DNA of 64,000 bases from Setaria digitata (taxonomy: Eukaryota; Nematoda; Chromadorea; Rhabditida; Setariidae). The notes beneath the pieces are model-generated. The model was given only the letters and a program-made list of their open reading frames with translations, ran no database searches and was not told the origin of the DNA. Of this stretch, positions 46,101 through 60,540 are shown piece after piece (position 1 is the stretch's first letter; each line of letters starts with the position of its first letter). The stretch covers positions 124,001-188,000 of the forward strand of contig RCAB01000014.1 in NCBI GenBank assembly GCA_003640385.1. The letters run 5' to 3'. The position numbers and the translations under genes are program-made.

Positions 46101-49100
46101 AACAATCGCTAGAAGAAAAAAAAAGAACAGGAATACAAAAACGGTAAGACGTAAACTATATCCTAAATATAGCATTTCGTTTTCTGAAAAAGATATGATT
46201 TCGGGTTATAAAAAAAAAAGAAAAAAAACGAGAAAAATGTATATTATGAAATCAATTTCATTTTTTTATATAAAAAATTCTTTTTTTATGAATTTAAAAA
46301 TTTTTATGAAATCCAAGTCGTAAATTTACTTCGTCTAAAATCTCCTCATTTCTCCTGTGAATATTTGGCAAGTCAGCAATAAGACTTGTAATGGCGTCAA
46401 TTCCACCTTGCGATTTAACTTTAGCAGACTTTTGTCGGATAGATTCCGGCAATACTTCGTGATTCGTAACGTCATCTAAGGCAGCGGGCAGATTTAGAGA
46501 TGCCAGGATGCTATAATGGATCAGTTGACACTTATGGTAAACCAGAGCCGAATGAAAACAGATGTTCAGCTAAACAGAGATCCTCAAGTGATACGAAACT
46601 TATTAATTAGTCTCATTTTATCCCTTCACTTCACTATCACTACAATCGCGACGAAGTCAAAAATATCCTCAACAGAAACTTGCCCATTCATTATTTGAGT
46701 ATGTTCACGCAGACGACTAGTTTCTATATTGATAACTTCCGACTTTCGAGCATCAAAAGATGCCGTGGCTTGATGCACTTGCACCGGCACGAGAGATGAA
46801 AACATGTCTATAAAAAATAGGAAAATGTTGAGAATGTTCAAATCTACCGATAAAGGGAGCCAACTACTGCTTACGGAGCAAAAATTGTGGAACAAAAAAC
46901 AAATTACTAATGATTTATAATTTTTTATAACCAAATTATTGACAAGTACCTTTGAATCGCGGTGTTATTGGGAAAGTAACTGGAAGGATTTTAGCAACAG
47001 CGGCTTTCGGTAAAGGTGGCAAACTTCGGAAATCAGCAATTCGCTCATGATACTGAAAACAAAAACAAAAGCAAGGAAAGTAAGATAGTCTATTAATTGC
47101 TTCAAAAAATAAATTTCACATGGACATGCTGTTAATTAAATTGCCAACTATTAAAACGGCAAGAAAATTGAACCGCTGAATAAAAATCAATTGGTTTAGC
47201 TATATCATAGGAGAAATTACGATGAAGTCATTATCCTTCTTTGCTGACGCATATGCTTTTTCAATAGCTGTATGTTGCAAATCAAATGTTCCATGTGGTA
47301 CATGACTAACTGCTTGTTGCATAAGAGATTGTGCTTCAGTTAATCGACTTAACTGTTCACCTGGAATTAGGACACATAAATGGAATTGTATCAAGAATAT
47401 GCATAAAACGTGCTCTTGTGAAACTAGCAAGAATCAAACGGGCGAAGAGTATTACGTGGCTGAAGTCGAGAAGTAAGAAACCAAAGGAAGTGAAAAAGTT
47501 ACCAACCACTGTTAAAGTCATTTATCAAGGTTATTAAAAAACAAAAAGGAAATTTGGACATAAAAACCACAATGCAACTCGGCACTTTTCACAAATTCGA
47601 AAAATTTTATAAATGCATTTCCCCATCGCTGCCTAACAAACCTATATTCTTCGCCTCAGCATTGTCCATTGATTTATGGTATTGAGCAAGAGCTGAAAGT
47701 CCCAAAGCTTTTCCTTTTATAACATTTATCCACTCCTATAAAGAAATGAAATACAGGAAAAACATATGAAAGCTATGGATAAAACTCATTAAAAACTAGT
47801 CATTAAAAAAAAAGTATAATCGCACTGTGGGCAGGAAGGTCCAAAGACCATATATACAATTCTAGAACAACTAACTATTTCGATACAATTTGAATAAGGT
47901 GCCAAATTTCGGTTGAAGTACTGGATAAAATACAAGTCAATAATAATAACCTTATCAAATAAACCTCGTACTGCATCTCTTTGCAACTGTTTCTGAGCTT
48001 CATGATAATATTCTGCACATTGTGCAGCTATTTTCATTAGTGCCAGTGACTTCATTTTATCTACAAAGTGATTTAATTCTTTAGGAATCGAAAAGACAAA
48101 TTAAAAGTATTAGCAGCTTACTGATTGCTTTTCCCTATTCCAGTCATAAAGTGATAATAGTAACAAACCTTTTTCAGCTTTGATGTAAATAGCTTCCTGC
48201 GCTTGAGCTAGCATAATTATTGAAAGTGCTGCCAATGTATCAGGCATTAGATCGGGAGTTGGTTCCTAGAAAAGATTTGAAGCACCGACAGTTTCTTTCG
48301 TTTAAGGATATCAAATTCCTTTGAAAACTTTGCAACAACGGATGTAAAGTTGGATAGAAACAGTGCTTCCTGGCATTTCGAAAATAGCGGAGTACTAAGT
48401 TAATTAATGAAAAAGATTTCAAGGGACAATTTTCATAATTTTAGAAATAAAAAACAATGATTTGAATTTTAAAGCGTTAATTAATCCGATATAGTAGCAT
48501 AATAAATTATTCTCACAAGTCTTAGCCATTTTCAGCCAGTTAGCGATGGTAAATCATTAAAAGGAAAGCACAAAATAATAATTTCGATTTCAATTCCATA
48601 AAATAATCGAACCTGTTGTACAACTCCTAAGATCGTATCCCTGAGATGTGCAAAAACGCCAGCTGACTGTTGGAAAAATTTCGCCGCCGTTTTGAGTTCT
48701 TCATCAGTATGCATTGGTTGACAAGCTGCGATTGCAGACATAAGAGCACCACAATTGAATAAAACAGCAGCACGTTCAAACGCAACATCATTCAGAGCTG
48801 AAATTTATGGTTTTATTCTTTCAAAACCATTTAACTAAAATTCATACATCAAAAAGTGAGGTATGACGTCAAGATATTCGTTGAGCACAAGTAAGCAGAT
48901 CTCCGATATACACGGGGCTCAGTTAATAGTGGTAACTGTCACATGTGCCTTCAAACAACTCGATAAGCTGCAACAAAGAAATGAAAATTACGAAGTCTGA
49001 GATTCTGATTAGGAGTACTTTTAATCACCAGTAGAAAATTAATAAGTCACATAAATGTATATATATGAACACACTTAATGCAGCTCGACCAAAAAACAGT

Positions 49101-49625
49101 GAGCCTTTATCGAAGGCATCCTTCCATTTGAAACTGATCGGATTTTGGGTTGCAGTAATTGGTATTTTATTTTCGATGGCCATCAGCTGATCATAATATC
49201 TGGAAATCTCTCAGCTATACTTTGGATAGATCTTGCAAAGACAAAAATCGAAGAAAATGTACAGTAAAGATGATGTAAGCCATTCATCATCTGTTTAATT
49301 CACCGAAACCATTTCTAATACACAAAGTGTTTCGTTAGCTTGTAAAACTCTGCCAAATTTTCTTCTCATTCAAATCAGAATGTTCAGATTAAATTATACA
49401 AGCATTTGATACATACTTTGTCAGGACGTCCAGAGCACTTTGATGCTTATCCAAGGGTTGATTGCAAGCTTTGTTTCGCATCTTGTTCAGTTCTTGCATG
49501 GCTTCTTTAATTTCAGAGCTCACTTCACTCGACGAGAGATAAATATTCTCGACATAACTCATCAGTGGTTTCACCAAGTCCACTTCATTTGTGTGCTTTA
49601 ACGGTATTGCCAGAAAGGCCGACAT
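43134..49625 (-). CDS. alx-1: ALX-1, ALIX/PDCD6IP (Bro1 domain, V domain, Pro-rich tail)
   Basis: ESCRT-associated adaptor for endosomal sorting and membrane scission. 18 exons, read downward: 49625-49417, 49199-49075, 48797-48613, 48265-48169, 48060-47951, 47735-47642, 47360-47221, 47052-46950, 46807-46684, 46510-46330, 46055-45823, 45634-45538, 45196-44996, 44850-44716, 44602-44482, 44337-44200, 43636-43547, 43285-43134; 844 residues against 868 in human ALIX. The Bro1 domain shows [55 protein letters not shown] and [13 protein letters not shown]. The V domain shows [48 protein letters not shown] and [20 protein letters not shown]. The tail is rich in Pro, Gln and Tyr ([24 protein letters not shown]). 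Two introns have unusual donors: GC at 46683-46682 and AT at 45822-45821. Homology and phase both require them. Confidence 0.96.
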
Positions 49626-52600
49626 CTTTTCGTCTGGAACTTTTTTAGATCTATTAAATTACTTCAGCATTACTGCACCATCTATTAAATTACAGAACTT
49701 TTCTAGGTAAATATAGTCCGAAGATTTACAAGAGCCTAAAGCCTGTGTACCATAGCCAGAGGCAACACGTTACTAGGCCATCAGTCGCAAATATAAAGTT
49801 TTAGAAATTTCTACGCTAAACGAAATATATTAGTCGTCTTGAGGATGATTACGTGAAGTCAGCCAACCTACAGGTCATAGGTTAAGCGTATTACGTAGCA
49901 TTCGAAAGACCAGTGGAGAATCTTTTGAGGCTGGAAAAGGCCCTATCTCCAAGAACAGGCACTGATAAGATTGATAAACACTAAGGGTCAAAGAATAAAA
50001 GAGAAAGTGGAGAAGTGAGGCATTATTCAGAATAGAAAGAAATGTGGTGTAACAAAGCGGTATGATGAGGACAGTGATAAGAGGAGAGAAAGAGACGGAC
50101 AGACAGAGAGAAAAGGCAGACGGAAATGACTTTTATAAAAGTGATAAGTGATAACAGTGGGAGCGAAGAACATTCGACGTACAGATGGGGTTACTTGTGG
50201 GTTGATGTTCGAGTTGCTCGGGATGTGAGATTAGAGCAGCAACCTGAGCACTACCGCATCAAATGGAGAGTCATAGGTCATGGCTTTGGAGCTGGAGCAC
50301 AGTTGTTTCAAGTTTGTCAAGTCAAGCTTTTCACGTATGACCACGCATCAGGATAGAATTAAGAACGTGCAGCTCCAATCGTGGCATTCTATATTACGTG
50401 TGACATGTCGTACAAATGTAGTTCCAGATGGTTTTAAATGTCGAAGTTCGAAATGGTGAAATGTAGGGACCTTTCTCAGTGACTGCATTCAGAGGTCACG
50501 TGAATCATCCGCAAGGATTCGATCTGTATTCCTGTTCTCACGTACTATCCGTGCCACTGAGAATGCTAATTTAGAAATTTTTTGAATTCAGATTTCATTT
50601 GCAAATTTTATCTGTAAGGTATTGAATGATTTGATTAAATTTGAAAGTTTGGATGGAAGTGAATTTTTTGTTAACTGAAGTGGCCTCTCACCGCCGATTA
50701 AATTTCACTTCATCCACAAAAGTTATTATTGCTGCCAGATGTGAAGGTGTGATTTTTCAGTTTGGTAAGTTACACATGAAATGCTTTCCATTTTATTGCA
50801 AAAATATTTCTCAATTAATTTTTTCTAAAATTTCCAATACTTTTATTAGAAATTTAAAGACATTCATTGGTCTAACAAATTGCATTTTCAAAGAAATCAC
50901 GAGAGATGTTGAAGCATCAGAAAGGTGCAGAAAATGAATATTATTTGAAAGAATTTAAGAGTGCTCGAGAAATTCTTCCCCATTTTTTGTCTCTGAACTA
51001 GCCCGTCAAGATTGTGACATTTTTGAGAATTTTTATTCTGCTTACATCTTTCCTCACTTTCTTTCCACCTTTACTTTTTTTTTTTTAAAAAAAAAAACAA
51101 TTTTGCTTGCCAATATATTTATGCCTTCATCCTATTTCTAAGCATATTATTTGAATTTCTAAGTGAGAGTTGAAGTTCAGCAGCAATTTTTTCTACTTAT
51201 TTATATTTATGGCTGAAGTAAGCTTGGAAATGAAATTGAATGAAACTTAAGTATTAACTCGTCATTACTAGTGACTGCTGATAAGAAATTTAGCAAAAAT
51301 CCTCGTTTTGCATATTCTTTGTAACGACTATCAAGGTCACAATGCATGCAGAAAAAAACTTGTCAGTACTTTGGAACACACACTATCGCACCTTGAAATG
51401 TAAAGTAGTTTCTTGACACTTCAAAGTAATTTATTATTATAAATAGCAGTGGCAGGTATTCAGATAGTTGAAATAACTCTTATACAAGTGATAGTTGATA
51501 ATGGATATCAGCATTTAAATCTGAACCTTCTGGCTTTCTGAAAGCTTATCTGAATTGTATATCGCAGAGAATTGAAAATTGAGAATTTCGAGCTTTACTT
51601 TTTTTTCGAAATATTCAAACTGTGGCTAACCAAACACTATATGTAAATTTCAAAAGGTTTCAGAGCCTTCAGAAGTAATCATTATAATGGAAACCCAAAA
51701 TGAGACAATCTTATGCGGTTTGACGGAGTGAAACATTGCATGTTGCAATAATTTTTAAACCATTAACTACGGGTGGGGTTTCTGTCATAATAAGAAAAAG
51801 GAATCAAAAATTTAAGTTTCATTGTTTGTAAGAACAATCAACCCAATAAAATGATTTTCATCTCTCAAGTTTGAAGTAATTATCCGTCATGACTATTTTT
51901 TTAATTTAGATAATTTTGTTTATCTAAACTCAAGATGAAACCTGCATGGTTGGAGTGAATGATCGAAAATAGTTCATTTAAAAAAAGTAGTCCATTTGGT
52001 CCATTTAAATTCACAGTTCGTCCATAAAATCATTGTTATGAATCTTTGTTTTACGAAATTTGCCAGTATACTGATTGAAATAAAATGCTTGACATAATCC
52101 TTTCGCAAATTTCTCTAATCGATCTGTCATTCATTTTCCTTCCTTACTGATCTGCTTGCTTAATATCATGAAATTGTTGCAATTCATTGGAATAGTAGTT
52201 GTCTCCAAATGTCTTCATTAGTGTTAAAAAAAAAAACTTTTTAGCAGATATGCTGAAAATCTTGTTAATTTCTGTTAACTGATTGCTGCAGAATCACCAC
52301 TAATGTCAACATTTCATCAAGAATCAGATGGAATGGAGAAGAAAACACTTCATGGTCGGGATTTCGATTTGGAGGTACAGCCAAATGTAAAGTATACTTA
52401 TATCTTCTCTTGCAAAAATTCCCTCGGAAGTTTATAAGGAAGATACAAGTGTACTTTGCATGTTAATAATGCACCATCTAGACTGTATAACTTTAGTGAA
52501 ATCTTGAACATTTTAATGCAACATCATTTTGATCTCATAAAAAAAAAGATTCAAGCTGGATGAAAAGTTTGCCGAGTCTTTTCCTCAAAACAACGATGTC

Positions 52601-53044
52601 TAGAAAGGAAAAAAAAAAATAATTTTGCATTTATTTTTAAATTTGATATATTGAAAGCACATAGAAGCTAATCTGAAGGCATAATAATTGTCATTAATTA
52701 GCATTTCTAAGCAACACTTTTTTAGCCTTCTCTGTGTGAAAAAATGCTCGTCACTCTCAAATATTCATTTTACATATTTTTTTAAACCAAATTTATCGTC
52801 AAAGTATATTTTCTTTATCAACTAATGTTATTGTTATCGTTCGTCGTTCCAGTTAAATTATGCTTTGAATAATCAAATAATAATTCTGATAATTTCTTTT
52901 AAAATAATACCAGGCAAAGAAATTACATTAGGAACTATTCTAGTCGATGACAGAATATCACTTATTCAAGATAATAACTGGTAAAATGGTTGTTACTCCC
53001 AAATACTCAGTTTATATTACTATCTTGAAGATTTGGATTTCAAG
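49626..53044. other. Divergent intergenic region between alx-1 and the EF-hand gene
   Basis: About 3.4 kb that should hold both promoters. About 49980-50130 is markedly purine-rich (GA-rich). An open frame at 50126-50356 (+) lies in more GC-rich sequence but shows no similarity or splice context. A possible small exon at 52309-52374 (+, beginning MSTFHQESD and ending at a GTACAG donor) follows a CTGCAG acceptor and could be an alternative first exon of the EF-hand gene. Confidence 0.4.
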
Positions 53045-56000
53045 ATGTACAACCTGATGTTATTGATAATACTGCCTTACGTGACTATCGCATTTCCTGA
53101 ATCAACAGCCGGACGTGACTGTAAATCAACGCAACCGACCGAACCATTAGATCTGATATGGCATTTATTTCAGGTACATTTCTGTTGCATTACACTGAAA
53201 TTGAAACGTTAGGAGTAACTGTTGTAAAGATCGGAAATTAATCTGTACCAGGCCGTTGCTATTTGCAACATACATCTTAAAACCTAGAATCTCGTAAATT
53301 TATTCGTGTTCAGTTGATACTCTTAGATTTGATAAAAAATAAAGTAGTTAATTCACAAAATAAAATTGATGGAATTTAGAAATGTAACATTAAAAGTAGC
53401 ACCTGAAAACTTTTTCGACTTCCTGTGTTTAATTTGTGAGGGTTTCAAAAAAAAAAAAAAAAAAAAATGATTAGTTCAAAAAGTGGAAATTTACAATTAA
53501 TCGCAATCTGTGAGAATGAGAAAAAAAAATCACTTTTCAGTTACAAAATATTCCAACCTCTTATCCAATTTTTTCTCTTGGATGTAAATAATTTAAAGAA
53601 TAGTTTTAGGAAATGGATATTAATGAAAATAATAAATTATCTTTCTCTGAACTTGTAAATATTTCCAAATTATTGTCCAAAGCTAACCGAACATTTGTAC
53701 TGTTGAATCAATTCAGAAGACAAGACTTGGACAACAGCAGTGATTTCAACTTCGAAGGTAACTTATCAGGTTCATCTAGTAGAAGTAGCCAGTACTATTT
53801 TCAAAACTTCTTTTTGAATGGGGCTTTTTTTTTTGCAAAACTCTTCTTTTAAATTTATCATTCCTAATAATTGTTGAAGACTTGGCGAATAGAATTATGG
53901 AATCCATAAGTAAGAAAAAGTAAAAAATATAGGAATAATTCGAATTTTCTAAATTTTTTTTTCACATATCCATGATCTATCATTTGTTTACACAACAAAC
54001 TTCTTATAACTCTAATTCGATTCAGAAATAGTTTGATATGTGCATTAATTAATTATGGAATGCTGGAAGGTATTAGCAGTTGGAGTCTCCTGGACTTGAC
54101 TGATTAGAAAGAAAAAATAATTATTTCAACAGGAAAAATCTATTTTAAAAGTATTGATTCTGTTTTTTTCTTACTACTAGAAACTCTTCTGTTGTCCATC
54201 TTTCAACTAAACGACTTCTGAAACTCTTCATATGATAGAACAATGGTAATTTATAATGCAAAATAATATTTCAAATAGCTTATAGATAATTAACAAAATA
54301 AACCATGTTAATTAGGTGATTTTGGATGATGATTTCATGAAATGGTAACTAAATGAATTGATAATTTTGTTTCGAGAGGGATAGAAGACCATAGTAATTC
54401 TGTAATGAATACAATCTTAATGAAAGTAGCCTTTAGGATGGAAAATTAGACGACAGCATAAAGTAAGAACTCTTTTCAGAATTCGAACAATTATTTAGCA
54501 ATGCTATCGGTGGTTTACTAGCATGTAAAAACATTTGCATCAACAACAACGACGACTACAACGATGAATATTTTACAAATGCTCTTAATGAACTTGGCAT
54601 TGAGACTGATTATGATGAGGTAATTATAAAAGCATCTTTATGAATAAAGTAGCATAGAGAAAAACTTCAGAACTTCAAGAAATAGGTCAGTGGTCATTTG
54701 GAAGCCAGGAAATTACTTGAATTTCTAATAAAACTAATAAATTTCAAAAATATCACCACTTTCTGTTTGTAGAAAGAAGCGAAAAAGTATGAACTTAAAG
54801 ATTACATTCCGAAGCCATACTCAATTCAAATACAAAATGCTAATGATGCCAAGCAAGCACTCACCGAATATGCAAGAAATCTTAGCATCTTTGAATGCGC
54901 TGATTCAAACGGTGACAAAGCGGTGACACCATTGGAGGCATACAGTTATTTGTCTCAGTATGTTCAGGTAATTTATGAACTGATGAAGAATTTAGCCTGA
55001 AAATGAGTTTGGCTATTAAAAGATAAGGATTTGTCAGGTTATCTTTTTTTCACGTACTTTACTGACTATTAACATATTACCCAACTGATAAAAACTAACA
55101 ATTTCTCTGGTGATAAAAAGTTCGGTCAACAAGTATGGATGATTCATCCTCTGAAGTACGCTTAATTAACATCAGATGTTCACTGTTACACAAAAGTTCA
55201 ACTTTAGCTGAAAATTTTTTCAAATTAATGATTTAATAGCTTTAAAAAAGCTTTCCTGTATATTAGCTAAGTTTATTTGTATTTCAGATCCGAAACACGA
55301 TAGAATTCCTTAATGCTTTTATCGATTCACTAGAAGAGAATAACACCTGTCTTGATATCAACGGTAATAAAACAATGTTTTGTTGGAAGGTTCACTTATG
55401 AATGTGTTAAGTGCTACTACTTGCCACAATAAGTCTGTCTTAAGCAGAAACTTTTCGAAGTTCAATTGTTGCAGTGAGATTCGATTCATTAGTAACAGTA
55501 ACATGCATTGGAACGTTTCTTTTGAATCCTTTGTGCTTAAGAAAAAGATTTCAACGGAAAAAGCTATAAGCGGAAATAAATTCGTAAGAACTGTTCTTTA
55601 GAAATTGAACTTCTTAAAGATTCCTCACTTACCGATGTTTAACTTAGTTTAATAGACGAAACATCAATATTACCGTGTGTTTTATTTACTGCTAGAAAGA
55701 TTGATGAAAAAAACTTTGTTTAACACAATAAATTCATTACACTATAATCAGCAAACTTTGCTGCTTTACTAATAATTAATTATTACTTTTTGAAAATCAC
55801 ATAAAGCATTCTGCTGATTTTTAGTGTGTTAAATTTAACTAAATTTAAATTAAATTTAAACTTAGTGTGTTAAATGTTAATATTATCAAATTATGCAAGT
55901 AATAATTAGGTTGGTAAGGAAATTATAAAGACTAGCTTCTTTTTCAATAAGTTCTAATTTTCTAAACAGCCCTAAACCACTGTTCGTATAGTCATTTAAC

Positions 56001-56370
56001 TATTTTTGAAACATATTTTATTGCAAATACAGGGTATTTCACGAAATAGTAATATTTTAAAAAATATATATATATTTAAATATCTGCAAAAATTGCTCTG
56101 GTTTTGTCTATATTCCATCCTTTGGGAGTTATATCAAGACTAAAAAAGTATCGCTACTTGAAGCTCATTTCAGGCTTATCACACTTTATCCACATTATCA
56201 TCCGCAAATGCTCGATAATTACACGAACAGCTCGAGCTACATGCTACAAGTTACGGACACATACAGTGTTGAAGAATGTGGAACTTGGTCAGTTACCAGT
56301 TGATTCTGATAGTGTTATTGCTCTTGCTTTGCATACAGTGCCAGACACGTACGTAATCGTTCGTACGTGA
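53045..56370 (+). CDS. Secreted EF-hand protein, nematode-type, function unknown
   Basis: Exons with agreeing phases: 53045-53173, 53610-53757, 54480-54619, 54773-54967, 55288-55363, and less surely 56174-56370; up to 294 residues. The N-terminus MYNLMLLIILPYVTIAFP is a clear signal peptide, and the ATG directly follows a TTTCAAG acceptor that could take a spliced leader. EF-hand loops seen: DINENNKLSFSE (complete, Asp-1 and Glu-12 present), DLDNSSDFNFEG (position 12 not acidic, so degenerate) and DSNGDKAVTPLE (complete). A fourth partial loop DING sits at an exon end. It contains N-glycosylation motifs (NRT, NNT) and several Cys. Calcium binding in the secretory pathway or outside the cell is inferred. 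In the final exon another frame is also open and reads YPHYHPQMLDNYTNSSS before a stop, so the C-terminus is uncertain. Confidence 0.68.
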
Positions 56371-57601
56371 TCATTGAGGATGCTGTTAAAGGAGAAATAT
56401 GAAATCAGATAGAATTGTCTTTTTTTTTTTGTTTCACGTATGTGAACTGATCTTAATTCATACTTTGTTCACCATTATCATCTTTTTTTTTAAAAAAATG
56501 TGTTTTGATGTCAAGAAGATTTCAGTGCTACGTTTGTTGTAAAGTAATAATTAAGGTTAAGTCTACATCATTCTAATATACGAATTAATAAATAGAAAAT
56601 TAACTTGACCATCCTCTAGTTTTGAAGAAGTAGCGAAAGGCTGATAAGCTGGGAAGAATGAAGTTTCAACATAAATTGAGCCTGACGATAAGAACTGTTA
56701 AGAGCTGCTCCGATACATATCACTATAATATTTTAGTCTTCAGAGAGAAACTTTGGAAGACTACGAATGTAATGCTAATTAATATAAGCAGTTAGTTGCG
56801 TGGTAGAAGATGATCATTTGAAAGATCGTAACTATGATACCGTACCCTTAACAATGGTTGTGATCATAATTTATGTTATGCTTGCTGTCTGATAATGACC
56901 ACAAAGTCGTATTCATGATTGCAATTAAATGATATCTTAGTCTGATTACTGTCGTGGATATAGCTATTCGCATAATAATTTATTAGAGTGAATCATCTTT
57001 CATAAAATGGTTGAAAATGCGATTATTCATGATATTATTTGAAGAAATACTTTACTAAAGAGATACAGTAAACAGTCAAAGATACTTGATAGAGAAGGAT
57101 TCAAATTTTTTCTTCAAACTTTTTGAAACATCCTTGTGCTTCGTTGCTTTATCATTTGTGCTGAACATCTATGATCTTATCATCACTATCATATCAATCA
57201 ATCATTGAGAAAAAAGTGTTTGAGAGCATTCGTTCGTGTGATTTGTTTCTAAAAATTTCCTTGTAAATTTCATTATTTTATTCTGTTTTAAAAAAGCCAT
57301 TGGCATTGGAAAGCAGCTGTTTGAAAATCAATGATTAGTTCAATGTGTTAATGAAATTGGAACTGCTTGAGTACTACTCCAACACTTCCAAAACTTTTCC
57401 TTTCCGGCTGATTCTGAATAGCTTTCACTTCGGCGCTGTTACCTTTCAAACATCTACTTCTTACGTTTGCACAACATGTCGTAGACACTTCTTCAGTAGC
57501 TCTCTAATTAATTCATTAAGTGACCACTCAAATATAAAATGCTACGTCTATCATTTCGCGTCTTTTAAATTTTCCATATAATTCACCTATGCACTTATGT
57601 A

Positions 57602-57604
<3 letters not shown>

Positions 57605-57638
<34 letters not shown>
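57605..57638 (+). repeat. (GT)n microsatellite
   Basis: Seventeen uninterrupted GT units. The His/Thr repeat read on the - strand is not a gene. Confidence 0.97.
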
Positions 57639-57643
<5 letters not shown>

Positions 57644-59733
57644 GTGTATGTTAGGTGAGTCATTAGGATGAAAATGAAAAAATATTTCAGCCGTAAAATT
57701 TCACGATTTGAAATTTTGAAAATTAATGAGTAAATCCATTTAGCTTGTCTAATTGCTTTTGTATGACCCAAAGGAAATGAATGAGTTGTAATGAGCAATT
57801 GTCTTCCTGTTGCCATTCTCGACCAGAGATCTTAAAGTTCATACAAAACTTCCGGTTTTCTTCTTTTTTGACATTTCACAAACTAAACTTGCCCTTCTGT
57901 TCATCACAAATCACATTGATAATGAGTTACTTATGATAATTACTCCGACATCACTGATAACAGTAATTATTTGTTCGGGAATTAATTACTGTTAATTTCC
58001 ACATCATATTGCAGGAAGGCGAATGAAAGAGAGTAGTGGAAGTGTGAGAGCCTGCATTTAAAACATAATTCATGTTCAAAGTAAAATTCAAAACAAAGCA
58101 ATTCCACTGATGTTAGTATTTTTGAGAGAGAGGAAGAAAAGGAATAATTTTCTGAAGTGCATATTTCTCATTTGAATGAAATTCATTTTTTTTTTTTTTT
58201 TTTTGAGAAATTCAAAATGCACAAAAATACAAATGGCAAAGAGCAGATGATTGTGCTAGTTCTAGCTCTTGATAAATGATGTGCATCATTTATTTTCTTC
58301 AAGACTAATTCTGCTGAACATCTGTTCAGTCTGAAATTACGGAGAAATCCACGGAAGGACGACTGAGTTGAGCTGAAATTGATGTACAGAGGAGCAGGAC
58401 AATTTCTGCTTTCCTTCAGTTTGGAAATTCTTATGCTTTTGACTAAGTAGACTTTCCAGAAGTCTATTTATCGAAGGAGTTGCATTTGCATTCCTCGCCA
58501 CTCCATTGGTTCCGGAAAAACGTCTTAACCGAAAGACAAAGAGATACGGAAAAGCTATGTTTCTTTTCAATTCCTGAAGTTCATTATATGTATATTTTTT
58601 TTTCTGGCCGGAATTTAAGTCTAAACTTCAGCACTAGCCTATTCTCGAAATTTTACGACCACAAAAAAAAGGCGAAAGGATATGATAATCAGGTGAAACA
58701 GCTTAATTTAATCAACTTTTATCAAATTTTAGCCTTTTCTGAAATACTCACTTTTACAATCTGTAAGTAAGTTGGCTAGTCTGAAACCGTTCCAGACTAT
58801 GTTATACACATACACCAATCAGCTTAGCATCATTCTCCGTTAATTGTCGGATTATATGTTAGCATCAACTTTTGAGCAAACATTTTGCCTAAATGTTAAA
58901 TGTTTACATTTCTCGCCATTATTATTGGCAAACTTTTCAAAAGTAAACAGTGTTGAAAATTGGTAAAAAGATTTATTCTCTTTGAACACATCCGTTTTTT
59001 TTTCTTGTTGCAATAAAATGAAAAAGAATAGATAAATTGCATACCGTTCAATTACACCAAACAGTAAATATCAGCCATATGAATGCTTCAATTTAAATAT
59101 TTTTTTTTTTTTTTTTAGAGAATGCAAACTGTCAGAAGTGAAACGAATTGTTCTGCTAAACTGAAACAAACTCGTCCAGTTTTTTCTCTTCCTTCGAGAT
59201 TTTGGATATATTTCATTACAGTGTCTTCTTCAATTTATCATTTTACTTCATTCAAAAGTTTTTCAACCACAAATATTCTCACTTTTTGAAATAGTAAATT
59301 GAAATTTGTTCCCATTTTAGTGCTATATACGGGGAAATTTTACTAAAAATTCGTACAACTTTCAAGGTATTTTTGAAATGAATTTAAGCACAATCAGGTC
59401 ACGTTGATATTTGAAATGGAAACAAAATTTGACGAAATAGTATTGAATTTTGTGTTCATTGAAAAAGACAACAAAGAAAGTCATGAATAATTTTATCAAA
59501 TTATATTCGTATTCCGTTCGAAAAATTACAATAAGTACCAATTATTGTGCAATCAAACTTTAACTTTTCCATTATTACTCTAACGGACATTTGGGCGGAA
59601 GTTTTTGCTTTTTTCAATTTTGCTTCAAACATTTACTGAAATTAAATCATCTTCCCATGCAATAAGGAATAACTGCCACCTGAAAAGCTCATATTCGTCA
59701 CTTTCATTTAGCAAAACAACTTTCCTTTTTTTT

Positions 59734-59757
59734 CCTCTCTCTCTCTCTCTCTCTCTC
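59734..59757 (+). repeat. (CT)n microsatellite
   Basis: Twelve uninterrupted CT units after a T tract. Confidence 0.95.
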
Positions 59758-60540
59758 ATTATTGCCTCAAATTTTAATTATCACACCAAGCCTCACATCT
59801 TTCTATGCATGCAATTCAATGTTCTCTTTTCCTCTAATCGTTTATTTTGAACTTTCTTAAATTTGAATTATAAATTAAACAAAATTTATGGCGCAAGCAG
59901 TATTTATTGATCTCCGATTTCATATTACTTAAATGATTATTACTTTTTCATTTCTTAGCTTATCACTTCTCATTTAGACAGACTCTAAAACTTGATTGTA
60001 ATTTGAAAAGTTTTTTTTGTGCTTTGGCTGTAATGAATTCTTCTTTTGAATAAAAAGAAATGAAACGGTGGAAGCTTTCATTTGTCCTTCCATTTCTCTC
60101 CTTTTTCAAATTTTTTCTTTTTTTGTGGGTTTCAAAATTAGTTGAAATTTGGACTATGTAGACTAAGAAGATGGAATAAAAATAACTCTAGATTCTCTTC
60201 CTTTTCCAAGATTTTATCCTAATTTTGATAAATTTCAGTGTCATTTCTTATTGATTGATATATAAGTTAAAGTGCTCAGGAAAAGATGAGAACTAACAAG
60301 AAGGAAATTTAGTTTATGTTTGGTCAAAGTCTCTCTCAGCTACTCGATGTAATACTTAGTCGAATTACACCAATTTGAAATTTCAATATCAGTTTCAATC
60401 GAACTGAAAATAATATTAAGCAAGGAATTAATGATTAATATTATATACATATATAGAAGAGAAAGAGAAGTAACGGAACAGTAAAAAAATAGTTACTGAA
60501 AATTGTTTTCATTTTAAAAAAAAGAGTAAGAAAGATTATT

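Noticed and set aside
50126..50356. 76-residue open frame on the + strand
   Set aside because: No recognised similarity, no acceptor or donor context, and it lies in a promoter-proximal GC-richer patch.
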